Both the position numbers and the translations under genes were made by a program. From NCBI GenBank assembly GCA_963730225.1, contig CAVSQX010000004.1, positions 1,550,001 through 1,614,000 on the forward strand: a stretch of DNA of 64,000 nt. The letters run 5' to 3'. Origin of the DNA: CAVSQX01 sp963730225 (GTDB lineage Bacteria > Planctomycetota > Phycisphaerae > Tepidisphaerales > Tepidisphaeraceae). This document shows positions 47,401 through 56,495 of the stretch, one piece after another. Under the pieces are notes generated by a model. It ran no database searches. It had not been told where the DNA came from and was given only the letters and a program-made list of their open reading frames with translations. How positions within the stretch are numbered: the stretch's first letter is position 1; each line of letters starts with the position of its first letter.

Positions 47401-48177
47401 TCCGACGCCCCTTGGACCGTGCGCGGCGACGATGGCGTGGAGCAGTCCGTCACGCTGCACGCCAAGCAGGAACCCGACGCCGCCGCCTGGCATCTTTGGC
47501 GCAGGCCGCATCCGTTGCCGCAAACCGGCTGGCTCAGCGACGCCCCGCCGTGCACCGATGTTCTGGATCTTCCCCTGATTCCGCCCTGCGATCACCCGGT
47601 CTCTCAACATCTGCGCTGGACAATTCCTCCCGGAGCGATCTCGATGACGATTCCGCTGGCCGAGCACGATCAAGCCACGCTTTGGATCGACGACCTCGAG
47701 CACGCCATCGACGCCGCGCTTCCTGCCGCCGACGGCCGGCCGGCGCGATCGGCACATCTTCGCATTCGCAGCCCGCAACTCGGCGGTGGACTTCTCACCG
47801 GGCCGGTTACTTATCGCTTCGATCGCGGTCAAATCAAACCAGGCTCGTGGCTGGACCATGGCCTTGGCTCATACTCCGGCGCAATGCGGATGCGCCAGCG
47901 GTTCACCGCGACCCGCCCCGATGCGATTCTCGATCTGGGCCACGTCCGCGGCAGCGTCGAAGCGTGGATCAACGGCCACCACCTGGGCATCCGCTGCATC
48001 GCACCCTATCGCTTTGAATTGAAAGATTTGCTTGTCGACCAATCCAATCAGCTTGAGCTTCTGATCGCCGGCACGCTGGCTAATCATCTTTCGACTTGGA
48101 GCCCGACGAGTTGGTGGTCGCCGGATCAGTTGGCGATCGGCATTTTCGGGCCGGTGCGAATTCTTTGCGGCGAATAA
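44417..48177 (+). CDS. GH106-superfamily-like giant glycosidase (one frameshift)
   Basis: About 1253 residues after repair. It starts at ATG 44417 with PAPLWWWSGRKLEITRLRRQ and an EMGIHQVVIINLAPSG strand, a GH106-type TIM-barrel opening. GSFQDELADMPTWSANF and WLEGFHSTGWGGTIAD hold likely catalytic acids, and PPSTCWRQPYARHYRPFADM matches conserved aromatic surfaces. One A is missing from the A run 47092-47097, after which the other frame continues (ILPPHAPTSG) to two jelly-roll sugar-binding domains. No signal peptide is seen. It could be an alpha-L-rhamnosidase or a related RG-II exo-enzyme. Similarity to GH106 is by superfamily only. Confidence 0.7.
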
Positions 48178-48215
48178 AAAAAGCGGCGGTCCGTCGAAAT
48201 ACAACGGACCGCCGC
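48174..48215 (-). terminator. Intrinsic terminator of the PEP-CTERM/dockerin-like gene
   Basis: A perfect 12-base stem (48183-48194 with 48204-48215, arms GCGGCGGTCCGT and its complement) has a 9-base loop and is followed on the minus strand by seven T residues. It lies 19 bases past the stop of the minus-strand gene, and because the GH106-like gene converges here it may stop both. Confidence 0.8.
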
Positions 48216-48234
48216 CGCGGGGGCTACAGAATCG

Positions 48235-51200
48235 TTACGCTCGGCGACGCCGGCGCGACATCAATCCCAGGGCCGCCACGCCGAGCATTCCCAGCGAAGC
48301 CGGTTCCGGCACCGCCGCACTGCCGCCGGCAATCTGCGACGTGTTCGATGCGATCATCTCCGCCGGGGCGGCCGCCAGGCTGGCGCCCTGCGTGTTGAAG
48401 GCGTTGTCGATCAGCGTGTAATCGTCGCCGTTCACAACGCCGTCGTAGTTGAAGTCGCCGTTGTGCCAGCCGGTAAGGCTGTTGTTGAAGCCGTTGTCGA
48501 TGAGCGTGTAGTCCGAGCCGTTGACGACTCCATCGAGATTGGCATCGCCAAAATAAGTGTATTTCACCAGGACATCGGTGCTGGTGACGGGTTGGCCGTC
48601 GAAGGTGCCCACAAGAGCCCCCGATCCGTTGCTGTTCAACTCGTAGCCGATGGCGGTATTGGTCGTCGCGGCGGCGGAGGAAGACGTGATGCCTGTGCTT
48701 CCACCCCAGCCGCCGCCGTGATAACCGGATGCGATCAGCCCCGCCACGGCGGACGCGCTGCCGCCGTGCAGGATCATGTCGTTGTTGCCGATGTCGACCA
48801 GGCCGGAATCGCTGAGCGATGACGTGATCAACACGTTGCGATTGGCGTGGTTGGCGCCCGCGGCCAATTGGAGGAATCCGCCCGCGCCCACGTTGACGGT
48901 CGCCAGCTTGATCGCCGCGATGCCCGATGCGTTGGGGGTGAACACGGTCGTGCCATTGTCGTTCAGCGTCGCCGACGCCGAGAGCGATCCGCTGACGCTC
49001 AGCGTGCCGCCGGGGTTCACGTTCAGCGTCGTGCTGGTGATCGACGCGCCGGTTGCGATCGCCAGCGTGCCGGCGTTGACGTTGGTGCTGCCGGAATATC
49101 CGCTGTTTCCGCTCAGCGTGAGCGTGTTGCTCCCGAGTTTAGTCAGGCCAAGGACACCGCCGATATTGCTGGCGTAGGTGAAGCCGCTTGATGCGCTGGT
49201 GGTGTCGATGCCGAGGAACGTGCCCGAGCCGAACGTCACATCGCTGCGAAGATTATCGATGTCGCTGGCGGCCCATTGGCCCGCGCCGCCCACGGCCACA
49301 GCCAGGGTTGCGCCGCTGGCGATGGAAACATTGCCCGTGAGGTATCCGGGCAGCGAGCCTGTGGTAACAGCTTCGAGAATCCCTGCGCCGATGGTGGTGC
49401 CGCCGCTGTAGGTGTTCGCTCCGCCCAGCAGCCAGGTTCCGCTGCCGGTTTTGCTGATGGCCAGCGTGTCGGTGGAGTCGGCGTTCACCAGGGCCGAATC
49501 CAGCGTGTTGGCCGCGGCGCTGCTGCCGGTGAGGGTCAGCGTGCGGTTCTGGTTGGCGAAGGTGAGTGTGTCGCTCGCACCGGCGGTGAAGCTCGATAGC
49601 GGCGTGAAATTCAGCCAGATGTGGCGATTGTCGATGCCGGCGATGGTCACCGGCGCGTATGGAGTCAACACGCCGTCGCCCGAGGCGTCACTGACGACCA
49701 TTCCGATCGCCAATTGCGAGGTGTCATAGGTCGCGGGCAAAGTCGCCTCGGTGAAGTTGGGGAACGTGCCGCCCGTGGTGACGCCCGTGGCCGCCGCGGC
49801 CAGTGATTGAACGATAGCGCCTGTGTTCGTGAAGCTGACAGCGCCGGTGCCGGAGGCGTCCAGCGTAGCGCCGGAAGCGGACATCGTGAAAAGTCGATTC
49901 GTCGATTCACCGGAGCCGGTGTATTGGAGCGTGCCGCCGACCAGATCCAAGCTCGAAGCTGCCGTGCTCGAAGTACCCAGTGCGTTCATGGTGCTGACCG
50001 ACAGTTCGGCCGGTTCCGCCGCCCCACCGGCGCCGGTGTAATTATTCGTTGCCGCTTTGTTGGCGTTGCTGACGAGATAAAGTTGCTTGACGGTGGTGAT
50101 GCCGCTGTAGCTATTTGAACCATTCAGTGCGACTGTCCCGCCGGTTACCAACAGGCTATTGGAACCTATGTTGTTGGGGCCGGCATTGTCGGTAAGTTGG
50201 TTGGCGCCGGGCAATGTGAGGACACCGCCGCCGCCCAAGTTGTACTGATTGTTGGCCGGGATGATCGTGCCGGTGAAGGCGGTACCCGAGGACAGAGCGC
50301 CGACGCCCATGCCGACCATATTGGCGCCGGAAAGCGTTCCGGTCGTGAAGTCCAGAGTTGCCGACGTGTCGGGAGTACCCGCAGCCAAGGCGAGCGCGCC
50401 TGTCGACACGCCGCCGGTGGCGAAAAGCGCTTCAAATCCCGGATCAGTTGAGCCAGTGGCGACGCCCACGGCTCCGCCCTGCCCCACCGTGATGCCGGAA
50501 GTGCCCGGGTTGGCAATGTCAAAGGCGCCGGTAGGATCGGCAAAGCCGGCAACCTGCACGCCGTAGGAACCGGACGTCGCAAATTGCAGCAGACCGCCAT
50601 TGACCGTCGTTGCTCCACGATACGTGCTGCCGGTGCCGTTGATTAGCACCGTTCCAACGCCGTTCTTCGTGAACGGTCCATTAATGGGGCTTGTCCCATC
50701 GGGTGCTTCGTCAGCGGCAGCACCGCTGTTGAGGATACCACTGTTCACGATGGTCAAACCGCTTCCGTCAAAAATCCATGTTCGACCTTGGTTGGTGCTC
50801 TGAACAAAGATGTTTCCATTGACGGTCAGGCTCTTGCCCGCAGGCAGAAGATTGTCCACCTCGCGGCTGGTGGTCTGGTACATGTAACCATTGATCGTAA
50901 GGGAGTGCTGGCCCTCGATGGTCAGAAATTCGCCAACGTCAACGCCATTGGGAATCACCTGGGAATCGGTCGTTGATTCGATATTGTAACCGTACTCATT
51001 GGCGCTTGATCCCAGGCGGAGCTCACCCGTGCCGCTGGTTGGCGTGGCGTTTGTGTTGGGAACACCAAAGGGCTGAGGGCTATTCAAAATCAGCGTTGCC
51101 ATGTTCAGCGTGGTGGTGCCCGTGTAGGTGTTGGTGCCGTTGATGACGAACGTCGGGTCGATCGCAGGATAAGCGCTGACTTTGTTCGAACTGGTGCTGC

Positions 51201-52023
51201 CATAGGTGACAGTACCATGGAAGGCCGTATTACCATCCTGGATCACACCGTTCAGGATCGTTGTACTGCCCGTTGTGCCGGCAAGAAAAATGGCCTGCGC
51301 GGCGGTGGCGGCGGTTGGGTTGACTAGAATGTTCCCGTTGATCGTCACTGTCTTGCCGCCGGTCATCGCGTTGGAAAAGGCCCCTGAGACGCCAGCGGCT
51401 TGAGTTAGACTGCCGTTGATCGTCAAGTTATTCGTGCTGTTGGGATCCACCAAAACGCTGGCAAAAACCCCGTCCTGTTCACTCTGGGGAATCGTACTGT
51501 TGAGGGCGGCGTTTACCGTCACCACGTAATTGCCCGTCGAGCCGGCTGATTGGCCATTCAGCGATCCGCTATAAAAACCGTTTTCGTCGAGCTGGATGCC
51601 GGCGCTGATGATGTTCGTGCTGCCGGCAACTCCGCCGCTGACGATGTCAGCGAACTGGTTTTGTCCGGCGCCGCCGCCATCAAAAATTAACGTTCCGCCC
51701 TGCGCATTGTTATCACCCACGTCAATTGTCTGGGCCGTGCTGGATGCCAACGTCAACTGATTCACGTAGAAAGTTCCACTGCTGGGAACGTCGATCAACA
51801 GTGGCCCGCCGGTTATCGCCCCGGAGATCGTCGCTGAATCGCCGCTGCCCATAGAGGCGGTTTGTCCGGGATATCCCGCTCCGCCCCATTGCGTCGGATC
51901 GGTCCAACTGTATTCCCCGCCCGTAAAATCGCTCCACGTGTAACTGGTCGCCCTGGCCAGCGGGGAAATCATCGAAAGAACTGCTGTTCCCGCCGCCAAC
52001 TTGACCGCTGTCGCTCTCCGCAT
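48235..52023 (-). CDS. PEP-CTERM surface protein with autotransporter-type beta repeats and dockerin-like repeats
   Basis: A 1262-residue exported protein. A signal peptide (MRRATAVKLAAGTAVLSMIS) precedes about 1100 residues of tandem beta-strand repeats of the autotransporter-associated type (LLGGANTYSGGTTIGAGIL, LSGNSGYSGSTNVNAGTL), probably a long beta-helix. Two calcium-binding dockerin-like units follow at about 1159-1208: GDANLDGVVNGSDYTLID and GDFNYDGVVNGDDYTLID. The C-terminus is a PEP-CTERM sorting signal (VPEPASLGMLGVAALGLM then basic residues), from about residue 1239. AGGAG lies upstream of the start. It probably is a cell-surface adhesin or matrix protein; no catalytic residues are seen. 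Confidence 0.88.
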   Translation of the reverse strand: MRRATAVKLAAGTAVLSMISPLARATSYTWSDFTGGEYSWTDPTQWGGAGYPGQTASMGSGDSATISGAITGGPLLIDVPSSGTFYVNQLTLASSTAQTIDVGDNNAQGGTLIFDGGGAGQNQFADIVSGGVAGSTNIISAGIQLDENGFYSGSLNGQSAGSTGNYVVTVNAALNSTIPQSEQDGVFASVLVDPNSTNNLTINGSLTQAAGVSGAFSNAMTGGKTVTINGNILVNPTAATAAQAIFLAGTTGSTTILNGVIQDGNTAFHGTVTYGSTSSNKVSAYPAIDPTFVINGTNTYTGTTTLNMATLILNSPQPFGVPNTNATPTSGTGELRLGSSANEYGYNIESTTDSQVIPNGVDVGEFLTIEGQHSLTINGYMYQTTSREVDNLLPAGKSLTVNGNIFVQSTNQGRTWIFDGSGLTIVNSGILNSGAAADEAPDGTSPINGPFTKNGVGTVLINGTGSTYRGATTVNGGLLQFATSGSYGVQVAGFADPTGAFDIANPGTSGITVGQGGAVGVATGSTDPGFEALFATGGVSTGALALAAGTPDTSATLDFTTGTLSGANMVGMGVGALSSGTAFTGTIIPANNQYNLGGGGVLTLPGANQLTDNAGPNNIGSNSLLVTGGTVALNGSNSYSGITTVKQLYLVSNANKAATNNYTGAGGAAEPAELSVSTMNALGTSSTAASSLDLVGGTLQYTGSGESTNRLFTMSASGATLDASGTGAVSFTNTGAIVQSLAAAATGVTTGGTFPNFTEATLPATYDTSQLAIGMVVSDASGDGVLTPYAPVTIAGIDNRHIWLNFTPLSSFTAGASDTLTFANQNRTLTLTGSSAAANTLDSALVNADSTDTLAISKTGSGTWLLGGANTYSGGTTIGAGILEAVTTGSLPGYLTGNVSIASGATLAVAVGGAGQWAASDIDNLRSDVTFGSGTFLGIDTTSASSGFTYASNIGGVLGLTKLGSNTLTLSGNSGYSGSTNVNAGTLAIATGASITSTTLNVNPGGTLSVSGSLSASATLNDNGTTVFTPNASGIAAIKLATVNVGAGGFLQLAAGANHANRNVLITSSLSDSGLVDIGNNDMILHGGSASAVAGLIASGYHGGGWGGSTGITSSSAAATTNTAIGYELNSNGSGALVGTFDGQPVTSTDVLVKYTYFGDANLDGVVNGSDYTLIDNGFNNSLTGWHNGDFNYDGVVNGDDYTLIDNAFNTQGASLAAAPAEMIASNTSQIAGGSAAVPEPASLGMLGVAALGLMSRRRRRA

Positions 52024-52309
52024 GTTCCGCTCCTGTTTAAAAAAATGACCCTTGGATGTGAGGAAAGACCTGAACCGCTATGCACCGGTCGAGACCGCTG
52101 CCTTGCCCGATCCGAGCCGATGCCGATGGATCACCACTTCGGTTCAAACTGGCCCTCCGCAGCACGCCGCTGAATGGTCCGCGTAACCGGCAATCTTACT
52201 GCGGCCGCCAAACAGCGGCTTTATACTTTTGCGTTAGAATCTTACGATCCTGCGCAGGATGCAGCGATTATGATGCCTGTAACGGTACCATTCCGCCAGC
52301 CGAGCACCC
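52024..52309. other. 286-base divergent intergenic region
   Basis: Separates the minus-strand PEP-CTERM gene from the plus-strand TPR gene, so it should hold both promoters. An AT-rich patch near 52200-52245 (TTTATACTTTTGCGTTAGAAT) is the only promoter-like stretch; TATAAA reads on the minus strand and TAGAAT on the plus strand. No -35 partner is convincing. No small gene is seen. Confidence 0.4.
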
Positions 52310-53977
52310 ATGCCTGAAATCGAGTTCCAACAACGGATAGCGGAAATTCTTTCGCTTCAGCAAGCCGGCCGCCTGGGCGAGGCCGAAACCCTGTGCGGCG
52401 AGTTGGCCAAGCGATTTGCCAACCACGGCGGGGTCACGCATCTGCACGGATTGTTGAACCATCAAATGGGGCGTCATGAGCAGGCGATCCGGATCATGCA
52501 GCGGGCCATTTCGCTGAATCCGGCCGACGCCGATTGCCACAACAACCTTGGCGTTGCGCTTCTGGCCGCCGGGCATAGCGAGCCGTCGTTGGCGGCATGC
52601 CGGGCGGCCATCGGGCTGCGGTCAAATTATCCCGAAGCTCACAATAACGCCGCCAATGCCCTGGTGCGACTGGGCCGCCACGACGAAGCGCTGGCGGAAT
52701 ATCGCCTGGCCGTTGCCCAGCAGCCCGACTTCGCCCAGGCGCAAATCGCCCTGGCCGATACGCTGCTGCGATTGGAACATTGGGATCAGGCCGTCGCCGC
52801 ATACACCGCTGCACTGGAATTGCGGCCCAACGACGGGGAGATTCTTTTTCGCCTGGGCGCTGCGCTTCGCCTGGCCAATCGCCCGGCCGAGGCTGCGGTG
52901 CATCTTCGACGAGCCTTGGATTTGAAGCCGGATTCCGCCGAAGTTTCCAATTTCCTCGGCAGCGCGCTGCGCGAGTCCGGCCACGTACAACAGGCGATCG
53001 CCGTTCATACGCAGGCGGTGACGCGCTGGCCGGAAAACTCCGACGCTCATTTCAATCTCGGATTCACGCATCTGCTCACCGGCGATTTCGCGCAGGGCTT
53101 GCCGCTCTACGAATGGCGTCGGCAGCCGCGCGGCGATCTTTTCGCCGCCCAATGGACCGGCCAGGATCTAAAAGGCAAACGGATTTTTCTGCACCCCGAG
53201 CAGGGACTCGGAGACGTGATTACTTTTGCCCGCTACATCCCGCTGGTCGCGGTGCGCGGGGCAACGATCATCCTCGAGTGCTATCCCGAACTTCGCCGCC
53301 TGCTGGCAGCCTCGTTCGATGTCGCGCAAATCGTCTCCCTGGGAGATCCGATTCCACCCATCGATTTCCACTGCCCTCTGCCCAGCCTTCCGCTGGTGAT
53401 GCAAACCAGGCTGGAAACGATCCCCGCACCCTCGGCGTATTTGCGGGCCGATCCAGCCGAATCGCAAAAATGGAAATCGCGCCTCGGGCCGGCGGATGGA
53501 CGTCTGAACATTGGATTGGCCTGGTCCGGCCGTCCCGAACAAATCAACAATCGCAATCGTTCCCTGGGCCCCGGCCAACTGGCCCCGCTGGCGAAGATTC
53601 AGCGCGCCCGATTTTTTCGCCTTCAGAAATCTCCCGCCGCCGAGGCGGGCCTGGAGATGATCGACTGGACCGCCGATCTTCATGATCTGGCCGACACCGC
53701 CGCGTTCATGGCCAATCTCGACCAGATCATCACCATCGATTCCGCCGTCGCCCATCTGGCCGGCGCGCTGGGCCGGACCGTATGGACGCTGCTGGTTTTC
53801 GCTGCCGACTGGCGCTGGTTTTTGAATCGCTCCGACAGCCCGTGGTATCCGACGATGCGGCTTTTCCGTCAAACCGCTCCCGGTGACTGGCCTTCGGTCA
53901 TCTCCTCCGTCGCCGCCGCACTGGAAGCTCAATTCCCGTTGTCGGTCAATCCCTCCACTTCCGAATCCGCGATCTGA
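52310..53977 (+). CDS. TPR-repeat protein with C-terminal GT9-like glycosyltransferase domain
   Basis: A 555-residue protein. Residues about 5-265 are consecutive tetratricopeptide repeats (HNNLGVALLAAGHSEPSLAA, HNNAANALVRLGRHDEALAE). Residues about 275-545 resemble an ADP-heptose transferase-like fold: FLHPEQGLGDVITFARYIPL, IGLAWSGRPEQINNRNRS and ITIDSAVAHLAGALG, where the DSAxxH motif is the usual sugar-nucleotide site. Fusions of this kind are frequent in planctomycetes and are thought to glycosylate proteins or surface polymers. It begins a short plus-strand unit. Its end overlaps GH28 on the other strand by 49 bases. Confidence 0.82.
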   Translation: MPEIEFQQRIAEILSLQQAGRLGEAETLCGELAKRFANHGGVTHLHGLLNHQMGRHEQAIRIMQRAISLNPADADCHNNLGVALLAAGHSEPSLAACRAAIGLRSNYPEAHNNAANALVRLGRHDEALAEYRLAVAQQPDFAQAQIALADTLLRLEHWDQAVAAYTAALELRPNDGEILFRLGAALRLANRPAEAAVHLRRALDLKPDSAEVSNFLGSALRESGHVQQAIAVHTQAVTRWPENSDAHFNLGFTHLLTGDFAQGLPLYEWRRQPRGDLFAAQWTGQDLKGKRIFLHPEQGLGDVITFARYIPLVAVRGATIILECYPELRRLLAASFDVAQIVSLGDPIPPIDFHCPLPSLPLVMQTRLETIPAPSAYLRADPAESQKWKSRLGPADGRLNIGLAWSGRPEQINNRNRSLGPGQLAPLAKIQRARFFRLQKSPAAEAGLEMIDWTADLHDLADTAAFMANLDQIITIDSAVAHLAGALGRTVWTLLVFAADWRWFLNRSDSPWYPTMRLFRQTAPGDWPSVISSVAAALEAQFPLSVNPSTSESAI

Positions 53978-55212
53978 TTGGGCTGCCCGTTGGTCGCCGT
54001 GATCTGTGAATCCACAAATCGAACTCCCTTTGCGTTGACGATCTGCATCGGCTTCTCCGCCGTGATGTGCACGTTCGTCAGCACGACATCTTCGATCGGT
54101 GCTTCGGCCAACCCCACAATCCGTCCGGCCATCGCTCCATTCTCCGACGTGACATTCTCAATCCGAATGTGCTTCCAGTACGGCGTGTGATCCGTGATTT
54201 TCTGTGCCGGATCGTCCGCCGGATTTTTCGGAATCGTCGGATAATAACTGGTGATCAAGATCGCGGTTTTCACGTCCTTCATGGTGAGATTTTCGTAGGT
54301 CAAATCCTCCGCCAGTCCGCCGCGATCTCGCCCGGATTTAAGCCGAATTCCCGCGTCCGTGTCCTGGAACGTGCAGTCGCGCACCGTCATCCCGCGCACA
54401 TCTCCGTGCGAGCCTCCGCCGATCGACATCCCATGCCCGTGCAGAAACGTGCATTTTTCAATCAAAAAATTCTGACACGACGGCCCCCCTTCCGCCGGGC
54501 GCGGCTTGAGCGCGATGTTGTCATCTCCCGTGTCGATCGTGCAACCCGTGATCAGGTAATTCCATCCCGAAGGATCGATCCCATCCGTATTCGGCGAATC
54601 CGCCGGTGATTTGATCTTGATCGAATCGATGGTCACGTCCCGGCACAGCCGCGGCACCAGATGAAACATCGGTGAATTTGCCAGCGTCACATTCGCCAGC
54701 CGCAACCGGGTGATATTCGTCAGCATAATCATATACGGCCGATGCGGCGGCTGCGGGCCGTTTCGAGAATCGCGAAATTCATCCCACCACGTTTGCCCCT
54801 GCCCGTCGATCGTGCCGTTGCCGCTGATCTCCAGGTCGTGACATCCCTCGGCCGTGATGCAGTTTTCAAAACCGTCGCCGGTTGGCTTGAAATCCTTCCG
54901 ATTGTCGCTGATGAGAATCGTCGCCTCGTCGGCCAGATGCAGATTGAGATTGCTTGCCAGCGCGAACGGCCCGGTGAGGAATTTTCCCGCCGGCACTTCC
55001 ACCGTTCCGCCGCCGGCCGCCTCGCATGCAGCGATGGTTTTCTTGATCGCCTCCGTGCACATCGTTTTACCGTCGCCCACCGCCCCGTTGTCGGTGATGG
55101 TGAATGTGCCGTCCGGAATCTTCGGCAATTGGGGCGGGGAAAGCTGCGTCGTCTGTCCCAGGCAATTTCCCAACGCCAGAAAAATCGTCGCCGCCAATGT
55201 GATGATTCTCAT
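53929..55212 (-). CDS. GH28 polygalacturonase
   Basis: Exported pectinase of 427 residues that hydrolyses alpha-1,4-galacturonan or rhamnogalacturonan. A signal peptide (MRIITLAATIFLALGNCLG) precedes a parallel beta-helix with all GH28 signature motifs: NTD at 208-210, Asp230-Asp231 in TGDDNIALK, the GHG motif around His260 (LHGHGMSIG) and RLK at 290-292. The start at 55212 overlaps the MFS stop by ATGA. It is last in the pectin operon: GH106, sialidase-like, MFS, GH28. Whether endo or exo is not determinable. Confidence 0.92.
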   Translation of the reverse strand: MRIITLAATIFLALGNCLGQTTQLSPPQLPKIPDGTFTITDNGAVGDGKTMCTEAIKKTIAACEAAGGGTVEVPAGKFLTGPFALASNLNLHLADEATILISDNRKDFKPTGDGFENCITAEGCHDLEISGNGTIDGQGQTWWDEFRDSRNGPQPPHRPYMIMLTNITRLRLANVTLANSPMFHLVPRLCRDVTIDSIKIKSPADSPNTDGIDPSGWNYLITGCTIDTGDDNIALKPRPAEGGPSCQNFLIEKCTFLHGHGMSIGGGSHGDVRGMTVRDCTFQDTDAGIRLKSGRDRGGLAEDLTYENLTMKDVKTAILITSYYPTIPKNPADDPAQKITDHTPYWKHIRIENVTSENGAMAGRIVGLAEAPIEDVVLTNVHITAEKPMQIVNAKGVRFVDSQITATNGQPNQIADSEVEGLTDNGN

Positions 55213-56495
55213 GTTGACCTTTGGTTGATGTCCCGATGCACGAAGAAAATCGCCGCGCTCAGCAGCAGCGTCGCTCCCACGATGTAAACAAATGCCGTCA
55301 TCGCCAGCGCCATGCTCATGTTTTGCGTTTCGCCGCCCCAGGGCCCGTGCTTGGACAGATATCCCACCGTGATCGGCCCCAGCGCTCCACCCGCCCAGCC
55401 GATCGTGTTCATCGTCCCCGCCGCCGTCGAGCGCGCCCGCGGATCGATCACATCGTACATCGAAGCGAAAATGTTCGAATCGTAAAATCCCTTGCCCAAA
55501 CCGAAGAGCGTCATGCAGATCAGCAGCGTGCTGACGCTTTGGGTCATTCCGATGCGAAAAACAAACGGCGCGCCGAAGAGCAAACCGATCGCCTGCACGA
55601 ACATCCGTCCGCCGGCAAATCGGCGGCAAAGCCGGTCGGCCAGAATTCCTCCCGTGGGCGCGCTCAGGGCGCACGCCGAATAAATGAAGACAGTTCCCGA
55701 CAATCCCGCCGACGCCAGCTTGAAGTGAAATTTGTCGACCAGAAAGGTCGGCGTCCAGGTAACGAAAACCGTCGAGACAAAATTCGCCAGGAAAAACGCC
55801 GCGAGCAGAAGCAGCGGCGTCGGCCGGGCGAGCAGCGTCGCGGCCATCTCTCCTACGGGCAGATGCGGCTGGGGCGTCGCGGTTTCCAGCCGACCGCGCA
55901 CAGGCTCGCGCAGAAATGCCGCCAGCACGATCGCCAGCAAAATTCCCGCCGCCCCGAAGATGTAAAACCCCAGCCGCCAACCCCATTTCTCAGCGATCAG
56001 CGCCGTCAGCCAACTTCCCATGATGCTGCCGATGTAGACGCTCGACTGGTGAAACGACATCGCCTTGGAGCGCGTTGCCCGTCCGTGGTAGTCGCTGATC
56101 ATCGACATGGAAGCCGGAAAATAAACCGTCTCGCCGACGCCCACCAACCCGCGGACGACGATGAACTGCCACAACTTCGAGCACAATCCTGTCGATGCGG
56201 CGACGGCGCTCCAGAACGTGCATCCGCCCAGGATCAGGTTTTTGCGCTTGAGCCGATCTCCCAGGTATCCGGCCAGCGGCGAGGCGGTGGCGTACACCCA
56301 CATGAACGCCGAGCCGATCAATCCCAGCTTCACCGTGTCGAAGCCGAATTGTTTTTTCAGAACCGGAAAAATCGAATTGATCGCCTGCCGATCTGCGTTG
56401 TTGAAGAAGCAGATGAACCACAGCATGACAACGACCCACCATTTGTACGACCCGGTGGCCGTCGATGGGGAATCTTGCTGGACGGCCGTCGTCAT
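55209..56495 (-). CDS. MFS sugar (hexuronate/oligosaccharide) transporter
   Basis: A 428-residue permease of the major facilitator superfamily with about 12 membrane helices, beginning WWVVVMLWFICFFNNADRQA. It has the signature loop GYLGDRLKRKN after helix 2, and a matching loop (GGILADRLCRRF) after helix 8. It resembles the anion:cation symporter group that includes hexuronate transporters, but single-sugar substrate prediction is weak. The start at 56495 overlaps the upstream stop by ATGA. It is the only transporter found in the window, so it is a prime candidate for uptake of released galacturonate or rhamnose. Confidence 0.88.
   Translation of the reverse strand: MTTAVQQDSPSTATGSYKWWVVVMLWFICFFNNADRQAINSIFPVLKKQFGFDTVKLGLIGSAFMWVYATASPLAGYLGDRLKRKNLILGGCTFWSAVAASTGLCSKLWQFIVVRGLVGVGETVYFPASMSMISDYHGRATRSKAMSFHQSSVYIGSIMGSWLTALIAEKWGWRLGFYIFGAAGILLAIVLAAFLREPVRGRLETATPQPHLPVGEMAATLLARPTPLLLLAAFFLANFVSTVFVTWTPTFLVDKFHFKLASAGLSGTVFIYSACALSAPTGGILADRLCRRFAGGRMFVQAIGLLFGAPFVFRIGMTQSVSTLLICMTLFGLGKGFYDSNIFASMYDVIDPRARSTAAGTMNTIGWAGGALGPITVGYLSKHGPWGGETQNMSMALAMTAFVYIVGATLLLSAAIFFVHRDINQRST

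Noticed and set aside
55213..55986. N-terminal extension of GH28
   Set aside because: Lies within the MFS gene in another frame; signal peptide starts at 55212.
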